Source: an uncultured Bacilli bacterium (GTDB taxonomy: Bacteria; Bacillota_I; Bacilli_A; RF39; UBA660). Taken from it: a stretch of 38,559 nt of DNA. Positions 32,941 through 38,559 of this stretch are shown piece after piece. Position 1 is the stretch's first letter. The number at the start of each line of letters is the position of its first letter. Location of the stretch: NCBI GenBank assembly GCA_934183185.1, contig CAKPSO010000012.1:1-38559 (forward strand). Direction: 5' to 3'. A program made the position numbers and the translations under genes. The notes under the pieces were generated by a model that had not been told where the DNA came from, did no database searches, and worked only from the letters and a program-made list of their open reading frames with translations.

Positions 32941-34779
32941 CTATTTTAAGATATATGGATTATTAAATGTTCCATTACCTGTTTTTATCTTTAAATTACC
33001 ATCTAATAATGTAACTACTCTAACTGCAAAATTATTATAAGAACTAGTAGGTAATTCATAAGATAATCCATTTGACACATTAGTCATAATAATATAATTA
33101 CTATTTTCTGTTTTATCAGCATATAACTGTATTTTCTTAATATTATTACTCATCTTAGAATCTACTCCAGAAAATAAATCAGTAGTAGATGATAACATCA
33201 ATTTAGTTTTAATATTTTCACTCTTAAATTTATCATAAGTAGTATTACTAGAATTAGTTAATAATTTATAAGTAGAAGTTATAATACTATTTTCATTAAT
33301 GTAATCAATATATTGGTTATTCAAAATATATCCTGGATTATTTTCATCTTTTACGTTAAATGAATAATTATTAATATTCTCTATTGATACTTCTAGTGGA
33401 TCATTAGTAGTATTATTCATTAACGGTTCTGCTGATATAGCTTTAATATTTTTACCATCATGTCCTATAATTCTAAAAGTAATTCCTGAATAATTAAAGT
33501 ACTCCCCTATTATTCTACTGTTTATTTTATCATGTTCTACTCCATAATCATAATCAGTTAATTTATATGGAGAAGTTTTTTCTCCTGTACCAGAAGTAAT
33601 ATACATATTAGCTTTTATAGTAATAACTGGCTTTATAGGTACCAAAGTAGAACTATAATTAGTAACCATGTTTCTAAAGTTATCCATAAGAACTGGTTCT
33701 TTATTAACTCTATTTGAAAAAGTAAAGTTATAATAATTCTTATAATTAACTGAAGAAAAACTATCTACTACTGTATTTTGATAATCAGTAACACTAAGTA
33801 ATCCTACTTTTCCTTTATATATTTCACTACAACTATTACTATAATCACTAACACTAGAAATATCTCCTACACAGTAATTACTTTCTACTAAGTATTTACT
33901 ACTCTCAATACTAGGTAAAAACACATTAGTTAACCACTTATCAATATTAGAGTCCTGATATTTATCCCCTACATAACGTAAATTATTAGTTATATCATCA
34001 CTCATCAATCTAACTGTTCCATCTTCATTAACGTTAATAATCCTAAATAACATACCAGAAAACTGTAGGTAATTATTCTCAACTTTTCCCTTATAATAAT
34101 TAGAAGCATCTGTATTATTTTTTACTATTTCTGTTAGATTCTTAGCTACAATTACTGTTCTAGTAACTTTAGTTTGATTATTTAAACTATCACTTACTTT
34201 ATAAGTAACTTTATACTTACCAACTTTATTAATATTAACTTTAGAAGTATCAATTTCTACTTTAGCTACATCTATCTTACCATCCTTATCATCTACTACA
34301 CTTTTAACACCAAGTTCTTTATATTCTTGTCCAAAATTAGTAATAACACTATCATCTCCATTTAGTGTGATAACTGGCCCTATATGATCAACACTAGACT
34401 TATATTTACCACACTTTAAATACGTATAATAAATGTATTCACCATTATCATTTTGATATACTTTAACCCAACTATTAGTATCACATAATGTCTCAGTTTT
34501 AGGAATCTTTAAGCTTTCAATTCTATTTTCCAAAAATAATTTTTCTAAAGTAACACTTCTAATTTCTCCCTTTTTAGGAAGTAAACTAGACCTATACTCA
34601 TAATACTTTTGTACAGCCTCTGTAAAAGTCTTTTCTTCTTTTTGAAAAATATAATAATTAGATAGCCATAACTCCCATAATAGGAATGCTAATAAGAAAA
34701 AGAATAAAGCACATAGTATTAAGATACCAACCTTTTTAATATTTTTATTTTTCTTAAATAACCTATCTATTACTTTCAT
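32941..34779 (-). CDS. Membrane-anchored adhesin-like protein: pilin-like segment, Ig-like domain, two surface modules
   Basis: A 612-residue protein with one N-terminal transmembrane helix (about 17-36) and an extracellular part. Residues 52-128 (AVQKYYEYRSSLLPKKG, CDTNSWVKVYQNDNGEY, YLKCG) resemble the globular end of type IV pilin-like proteins, with low confidence. Residues 134-212 (GPVITLNGDDSV... DDKDGKID... GKYKVTYKVSD) are a DUF5011-type Ig-like domain. From 228 there is a module homologous to the C-terminal module of the SipW-signal proteins at 145-3673 (VENNYLQFSGMLFRIINVNE here, 11 of 20 identical to VENNYVKFAGQTWKIVRVNE there; VGLLSVTDY matches VGLLSYDE; PVITIKA and SGTGEKTSPY match the end). 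A second, more diverged copy follows from about 425 and ends NGTFNNPYILK. It starts four bases before the sortase unit's upstream gene ends, in one operon with it. Confidence 0.85.
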   Translation of the reverse strand: MKVIDRLFKKNKNIKKVGILILCALFFFLLAFLLWELWLSNYYIFQKEEKTFTEAVQKYYEYRSSLLPKKGEIRSVTLEKLFLENRIESLKIPKTETLCDTNSWVKVYQNDNGEYIYYTYLKCGKYKSSVDHIGPVITLNGDDSVITNFGQEYKELGVKSVVDDKDGKIDVAKVEIDTSKVNINKVGKYKVTYKVSDSLNNQTKVTRTVIVAKNLTEIVKNNTDASNYYKGKVENNYLQFSGMLFRIINVNEDGTVRLMSDDITNNLRYVGDKYQDSNIDKWLTNVFLPSIESSKYLVESNYCVGDISSVSDYSNSCSEIYKGKVGLLSVTDYQNTVVDSFSSVNYKNYYNFTFSNRVNKEPVLMDNFRNMVTNYSSTLVPIKPVITIKANMYITSGTGEKTSPYKLTDYDYGVEHDKINSRIIGEYFNYSGITFRIIGHDGKNIKAISAEPLMNNTTNDPLEVSIENINNYSFNVKDENNPGYILNNQYIDYINENSIITSTYKLLTNSSNTTYDKFKSENIKTKLMLSSTTDLFSGVDSKMSNNIKKIQLYADKTENSNYIIMTNVSNGLSYELPTSSYNNFAVRVVTLLDGNLKIKTGNGTFNNPYILK

Positions 34780-34783
34780 ACAA

Positions 34784-36343
34784 TCACCCTTTTATATTAT
34801 AAAAATACTGATAACTTCTAACTGTAAATACTAAACTAATACTAGTAGCATTCTTAATATCACTACTTACCACTAAATATCCATAATTACCACGATAAGT
34901 AGATACTGCATATCTAACTTTTTCTTCTTTTTCTTCTCCATTAACTGTATATCTTACTTTTCCATATTTCTTCAAAAATGCTAAAAAATTATTCTTAGTA
35001 TCACTATCTGTATCAAATCTAAATGTAAGTATCGTTTTCCCACTAGGACTATTAACTGTATTTTCATAAATAGGACACGTTCCAGAAGTATTACATTCTC
35101 CGTATCTATAAGTTAAACTATCAGTTATTTGATAATTAGAAATACTGAATTTCCATTCTTTATTTTCATTAATAGGAACAGTAATATCACTATCTAACTT
35201 ACTAGTACCTTTAGTTATAAACCTACTAATATCAACAACACGAATACTTATTCTAGTAGCCCTTTTATGAATATTAGTAGTTTGATAAGTAAGTAAAAAA
35301 TTACTATTATCATTAGGTTTCTTTATTTCATAAATAAATAATAACTTCATACTAGAATTAGCAGCTATTTTTCTATCTTTAGTATATAAAGTACCCATAT
35401 CCACAAAATAATTATTAAACCTATCACTAGGTAAATAATAATAATTGTCTACATATAGATACATCTTACTAGGATCAAATATTCTTTTACTATTAATATT
35501 ATTTTTAATAGTAGCTTCCACTATCATATAAGTCATATTATCATTAATTGTATTACCCGTATAATCCCTATCTGTTATATAAGTATTATTAATAGTAATA
35601 TCATACCCATTTTTAGTAAATGTCTGCCCTAGTTTATATACTTTATTTTGAACAAAAGTATAAGTATATAGATTAAATACCCCTATTAGTAATATTATTC
35701 CAAAAATAATACTAAGAGAGAGTTTGTGTTCTAAGAAAAAGTATTTAGCTAATCTAATTTTATTTTTTACTTGTCTAACAAATTTATCTTTATCAAAAGA
35801 TACAGCTACTTCTACTTCTTCCCTATCTTCTTCTCCTATTTGAATAAATTCCTTATCTTCACCAAAACCAAATTTCTTTAAATCAAGTCCAATAGAACGT
35901 ATTGTTAATAAAAATAGTATTGGATAGTATGGTAAGGTAGAAATAAATATCAAATCTCTAACTACTAATACTGATGCTAATTTAAATTCACCAGTAACCG
36001 TAATAGTAAAGTAATATTTAGCATATATAAATAAGATAAAGGTAATAATATCAAGTATTAATATAAAGATATACATAAAGTATGGTTTATTCTTATATTT
36101 CAACAGATAAGCTAATATTCCACATATTAAGAAAATAAGGATAAAGGATAAATATTCAAAAATATTAATGTAATTTTGAATTGAATCTAGCATTGTATTA
36201 TAAATACCAGTAGATGCATAGTCTTTTATAAATCCATATAGTGACAAATCTTTCCACAATACAAAGCCAACAAGTGCTAGTAATAATATGTTTATTTTTT
36301 TAAAATTCTTTATTAAAAAAGCATATGGTTTTCTTAAAATCAT
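34784..36343 (-). CDS. Polytopic membrane protein with extracellular DUF4352-like beta domain
   Basis: A 519-residue protein, first gene of the apparatus locus. Residues 1-160 contain about five transmembrane segments; a charged cytoplasmic stretch (EEDREEVEVAV) follows, then another helix (about 207-227) and an extracellular region of about 290 residues. The latter opens with KLGQTFTKNGYDITINNTYI and MIVEATIKN, a pattern like DUF4352-type Ig-fold domains; the rest is unassigned and contains a close cysteine pair (ECNTSGTCP). A GTG at 36361 is in frame, but ATG 36343 has GGGAGGGG just upstream and is preferred. Function unknown; its place suggests an envelope component of the Tad assembly. 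Confidence 0.75.
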   Translation of the reverse strand: MILRKPYAFLIKNFKKINILLLALVGFVLWKDLSLYGFIKDYASTGIYNTMLDSIQNYINIFEYLSFILIFLICGILAYLLKYKNKPYFMYIFILILDIITFILFIYAKYYFTITVTGEFKLASVLVVRDLIFISTLPYYPILFLLTIRSIGLDLKKFGFGEDKEFIQIGEEDREEVEVAVSFDKDKFVRQVKNKIRLAKYFFLEHKLSLSIIFGIILLIGVFNLYTYTFVQNKVYKLGQTFTKNGYDITINNTYITDRDYTGNTINDNMTYMIVEATIKNNINSKRIFDPSKMYLYVDNYYYLPSDRFNNYFVDMGTLYTKDRKIAANSSMKLLFIYEIKKPNDNSNFLLTYQTTNIHKRATRISIRVVDISRFITKGTSKLDSDITVPINENKEWKFSISNYQITDSLTYRYGECNTSGTCPIYENTVNSPSGKTILTFRFDTDSDTKNNFLAFLKKYGKVRYTVNGEEKEEKVRYAVSTYRGNYGYLVVSSDIKNATSISLVFTVRSYQYFYNIKG

Positions 36344-36377
36344 ACTAGCCCCTCCCAACACTCTTCTATTCTTCTTA

Positions 36378-36383
36378 ATTATA
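36378..36383 (-). promoter_or_regulatory. Candidate -10 box at the head of the apparatus locus
   Basis: TATAAT on the minus strand, 34 bases upstream of the ATG, inside a TTCTTAA/TTAAGAA dyad (36372-36397) and next to an 11-base A tract. No good -35. The same 118-base gap carries the divergent promoter of the thioredoxin-like gene. Confidence 0.4.
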
Positions 36384-36426
36384 TCTTATTTTAAGAAAAA
36401 AAAAAAGATAATTTTAGTCAAAGTTA

Positions 36427-36435
36427 TGCTATACT
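36427..36435 (+). promoter_or_regulatory. Extended -10 promoter of the thioredoxin-like lipoprotein gene
   Basis: TGCTATACT on the plus strand, 26 bases before the preferred ATG; the only clear plus-strand promoter in the window. Confidence 0.55.
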
Positions 36436-36461
36436 TAATAAGTAGTTGGAGGTAAATGAAT

Positions 36462-36857
36462 ATGAAAAAATTAAAATATATTTTAGTACTAGTAGGAGTA
36501 TTATTTATAACAGGTTGTTCAAAGAGTAATATTAAAGAAATTAGTTATAATGAATATAAGGATTTAATAGATAATAAGGAAACTTTTATATTAGAAGTAA
36601 TGAGAGAAGATTGTATTAACTGTAAAAATTTTAAACCAAAATTAAATGAAGTAGCTAAAAAATATAATATTAATGTTAAGTCAATTAGTACTGATAATTT
36701 AAGTGATGAAGAGTTAGATGTGTTTGGAATAAGTGGTACACCAACTGTTATCTTCTACAAGGATGGTAAGGAAGAAACAACTGCTGCTAGAATAGTTGGT
36801 GATACTAGTAAGGATAAGATTATAGCTAAGTTTAAAGCCAGTGGTTTTATAAAGTAA
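36462..36857 (+). CDS. Thioredoxin-like lipoprotein
   Basis: A 131-residue lipoprotein thiol-oxidoreductase. Lipobox FITGC (Cys about 20) marks it as membrane-tethered outside the cell. The thioredoxin fold shows the active site CINC in MREDCINCKNFKPKL and the cis-Pro loop SGTPTVIFYKDG. An ATG at 36456 lies only two bases after GGAGGT (36448-36453), while ATG 36462 is eight bases away, so the latter is preferred. It is the only complete plus-strand gene and is divergent from the apparatus locus. It could serve the disulfides of the 947-residue Cys-rich protein and the Cys-containing hydrolase; this is inference from position and cell compartment. CINC differs from the classic CGPC of thioredoxin. 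Confidence 0.88.
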   Translation: MKKLKYILVLVGVLFITGCSKSNIKEISYNEYKDLIDNKETFILEVMREDCINCKNFKPKLNEVAKKYNINVKSISTDNLSDEELDVFGISGTPTVIFYKDGKEETTAARIVGDTSKDKIIAKFKASGFIK

Positions 36858-36862
36858 CAGAA

Positions 36863-36885
36863 AAAAACAGGTTTTACCTGTTTTT
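36863..36885. terminator. Bidirectional terminator
   Basis: Arms AAAAACAGGT (36863-36872) and ACCTGTTTTT (36876-36885) around TTT, with an A run on the left and T run on the right. It sits six bases past the thioredoxin-like gene and eight bases past the stop of the converging TPM-domain gene, so it can serve both. Confidence 0.85.
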
Positions 36886-36892
36886 ATTTTGA

Positions 36893-37642
36893 TTAAAATC
36901 CTCTCGAACTTCCGCCTCCACCTGATGAGCCACCGCCACCAGAGAAACCACCAAATGATGAACCGCCACTTGAACCTCCGGATGATCCTCCTATAAAGAA
37001 GCCTCCCATTCCACGACCGCTTCCAGCTTTATTTATCATTAGATAAATGATAAAAATCCATATACCAATCTCAATTATAGTAATAATTGCCATTATAACG
37101 TCATCTTCTTCTGAATCGTTAGAAATAGGTTCATCTACATTACCATCATACTCATAATAATTAGCTATTTCTTGAAAAAAAGCTTTATATCCATTTAACA
37201 TTCCTTCATCAAAGTCATCATTTTTAAAATAAGGGATCATATAATCGTCTTGAAATCTACCTGTCTTACCGTCAGGCAACAATCCCTCTAAGCCATAACC
37301 AACTTCTACTCTCATCTTTCTCTCTTCTAAAGCAAGTAATAATAGTAGTCCATTATTTTCATCTTTATCTCCAATTCCAAATTTTCTAAATAATGTTGTT
37401 GCATATTCTTCAAGATTTTCCCCATTTAAACTAGGAATAGTAACTACTACTATTTGGGCTTTAGTTGCATTAGCTAATGCTACACTATGTTCTAAAATAT
37501 ACTTCTCAGTATCATCACTTAGAATATTAGCATAATCATTGATATAAAAGTTATCAGTAGGACTAACAGTAGTTAATGCAAAAACTGAACTAGGTACTAC
37601 ACTTAATAGAAAAAAAAGAAAAAGTAATAATCTCTTTTTCAT
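36893..37642 (-). CDS. TPM-domain membrane protein (YgcG family)
   Basis: A 249-residue protein: signal peptide (MKKRLLLFLFFLLSVVPSSVFA), a TPM domain (about 25-170, with NDYANILSDD, AQIVVVTIPSL, LLLLLALEERKMRVEVGYGLEG) facing outside, one transmembrane helix (about 185-206), and a Gly/Ser/Phe-rich tail (GGSSFGGFSGGGGSSGGGG) typical of the YgcG group. The domain has been linked to photosystem II repair and phosphatase activity in plants; its bacterial role is unclear. A longer frame starts at 37681 inside lemA, but ATG 37642, one base after the lemA stop, gives the proper signal peptide. It forms the common LemA-TPM pair. Confidence 0.88.
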   Translation of the reverse strand: MKKRLLLFLFFLLSVVPSSVFALTTVSPTDNFYINDYANILSDDTEKYILEHSVALANATKAQIVVVTIPSLNGENLEEYATTLFRKFGIGDKDENNGLLLLLALEERKMRVEVGYGLEGLLPDGKTGRFQDDYMIPYFKNDDFDEGMLNGYKAFFQEIANYYEYDGNVDEPISNDSEEDDVIMAIITIIEIGIWIFIIYLMINKAGSGRGMGGFFIGGSSGGSSGGSSFGGFSGGGGSSGGGGSSRGF

Positions 37643-37643
37643 A

Positions 37644-38207
37644 TTAGAATTCCACTTTAGGTACTTCAGTTTTTCCTTCACTTACTTCAAAGTATGATTT
37701 TTTTTCAAAACCAAACATAGAAGCTAAAATATTAGTAGGAAATCTCTTAACTGTAGTATTATAATCAGTAACTGTATTATTATAATCACGACGTGCTGTA
37801 GCTATTCTATTTTCAGTACCAGCAAGCTCATCAGATAATTGAATAAAGTTCTCATTAGATTTTAAATCTGGATAATTTTCAACAACTACCATTAAAGCAT
37901 TTAATGCTGATGTCAATTGATCGTTAGCAGTACCCTTTTCTTCAACTGTATCTGCTTTCAGCAAATTCTCTCTAGCGGTAGTTATCTTATCAATAATTTC
38001 TGTTTCATGTGATGCATATCCTTTAACTGTACTAACTAAGTTAGGTATTAAATCTGCTCTTCTTTCAAGTTGAACATCAACATTAGCTAATTCTTTATCC
38101 ACTTTTTCACTCTTAGATACTAGTGAATTATAGCTACCTCCTAAAAACATAATAATTAAAAATACAACTGCTACTACAATAATTATAACTGTACTAGACT
38201 TCTTCAT
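37644..38207 (-). CDS. lemA: LemA family membrane protein
   Basis: A 187-residue protein with an N-terminal transmembrane helix and a long helical domain carrying the LemA signature: YNSLVSKSEKVDKELANVDV-type start, QLERRADLIPNLVSTVKGYA and the C-terminal YNTTVKRFPTNILASMFGF. The function of the family is not established. An in-frame upstream start (38249) would put a Cys-containing non-typical extension before the helix; ATG 38207 has AGGAGA at 38217-38222 and is preferred. Co-transcribed with the TPM gene. Confidence 0.92.
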   Translation of the reverse strand: MKKSSTVIIIVVAVVFLIIMFLGGSYNSLVSKSEKVDKELANVDVQLERRADLIPNLVSTVKGYASHETEIIDKITTARENLLKADTVEEKGTANDQLTSALNALMVVVENYPDLKSNENFIQLSDELAGTENRIATARRDYNNTVTDYNTTVKRFPTNILASMFGFEKKSYFEVSEGKTEVPKVEF

Positions 38208-38228
38208 AAATATCACTCTCCTATCACA

Positions 38229-38237
38229 AGTATAGCA
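38229..38237 (-). promoter_or_regulatory. Extended -10 promoter of the lemA-TPM unit
   Basis: TGCTATACT on the minus strand, 22 bases upstream of the lemA ATG. Confidence 0.5.
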
Positions 38238-38286
38238 TGAGAAAGGCAAGAAGTAAAATCAATTATTAAGAATATTAATTTAAACA

Positions 38287-38325
38287 CATAAAAGTCTTGT
38301 TTAAATAGAAGTAAAACAAGACTTT
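38287..38325 (-). terminator. Probable terminator of the Rpn-type gene
   Basis: Twelve-base perfect arms AAAGTCTTGTTT (38291-38302) and AAACAAGACTTT (38314-38325) with an 11-base loop, followed on the minus strand by a short TTTTAT tail. It lies about 25 bases past the stop. Confidence 0.65.
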
Positions 38326-38349
38326 AAAGTTGTGAAGATTATAGATTGA

Positions 38350-38559
38350 CTATTTTAGTTTTTGTATTTCTTCAGTTGATAAACCAGTAATTTCAGATAT
38401 GGTTTCTATATCCATTTTCTTATTTAACATAGCCCTAGCTATTTCTATTTTTTCCCGTTTAGAACCTTGCACAATTCCTTTTTCAATTCCTTGTTTAACT
38501 CCCTGTTCTAAACCAGTATCATAGCTAGCTTCTAAGTCTTGTTTATGTGATTCTTCATA
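38350..38559 (-). CDS. C-terminal end of an Rpn/PD-(D/E)XK nuclease-transposase family protein (partial)
   Basis: The last 69 codons of a gene that begins beyond the window. The visible part has the repeated Gln/Lys-Gly-Ile/Leu helix (GLEQGVKQGIEKGIVQGSKR) and the tail IARAMLNKKMDIETISEITG followed by LSTEEIQKLK, which are typical of Rpn-type proteins (PD-(D/E)XK nuclease family transposase, DUF4351-like tail). The catalytic domain is outside the window, so activity cannot be judged. Confidence 0.65.
   Translation of the reverse strand, partial: YEESHKQDLEASYDTGLEQGVKQGIEKGIVQGSKREKIEIARAMLNKKMDIETISEITGLSTEEIQKLK

Noticed and set aside
36372..36406. Terminator at the head of the apparatus locus (TTCTTAA/TTAAGAA dyad plus A tract)
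   Set aside because: On the minus strand the T run precedes the hairpin, and on the plus strand the hairpin is followed by A, so neither direction makes a terminator.
1..38559. CRISPR arrays, tRNA or rRNA genes
   Set aside because: No regularly spaced repeats, tRNA cloverleaf/TTCGA-type arms or rRNA segments were noticed on either strand.

Overview
The window is a very AT-rich, almost entirely minus-strand stretch of a monoderm (Gram-positive type) bacterial chromosome. Standard stops including TGA, AGGAGG ribosome binding sites, TGnTATAAT promoters, SipW/TasA-type surface proteins, a sortase and the lack of any outer-membrane secretin fit an uncultured, gut-type member of the Bacilli/Mycoplasmatota-like Firmicutes. 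That taxonomic placement is inference.

Layout. (1) 145-3673: a tandem pair of near-duplicate SipW-signal surface proteins behind a promoter whose spacer is a perfect inverted repeat. (2) 3812-9708: a membrane-anchored Ser/Asn-rich protein, a P2B-type Ca2+ ATPase, the translational GTPase TypA/BipA and a one-domain rhodanese. (3) 9766-36343: a continuous 26.6-kb apparatus locus. Read from its upstream (right) end it holds a membrane protein with an extracellular beta domain, an Ig/adhesin-like membrane protein, a class B-like sortase, a 947-residue Cys-rich secreted protein, a pseudopilin-like protein, CpaB (SAF), CpaF ATPase, TadB, TadC, a 55-residue Flp-like pilin, two TadE-like pseudopilins and a CpaE/TadZ-like protein. 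It then continues directly into type IV secretion genes: VirB2-like, a signal-peptide protein with a second VirB2-like domain, VirB6/TrbL, PrgI/VirB3, a stand-alone VirB4 N-domain, VirB4, a two-domain peptidoglycan hydrolase, a VirB8-topology protein and VirD4. (4) 36462-38559: a divergent thioredoxin-like lipoprotein, a TPM-domain/LemA pair, and the C-terminal end of an Rpn-type nuclease/transposase.

The main observation is the composite locus: a full monoderm Tad pilus set and a Gram-positive T4SS set lie head to tail on one strand, with no relaxase, integrase, prepilin peptidase or replication gene visible. The likely picture (inference) is a chromosomal cell-envelope machine or pair of machines: a Tad fibre assembled by CpaF/TadB/TadC and carrying large Cys-rich and adhesin-like proteins, and a VirB4/VirD4-powered secretion channel with its own wall hydrolase. 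The adhesin-like module of the locus (612-residue protein) is homologous to the C-terminal module of the tandem surface proteins about 30 kb away, which ties the two regions together.

Promoter/terminator reading suggests separate units: 36343 to 32137; 32058 to 24691; pilin to TadZ (24542 to 22270); VirB2-like gene alone (22186 to 21860); 21751 to 12349; and VirD4 alone. Promoters are read by eye, mostly as extended -10 boxes.
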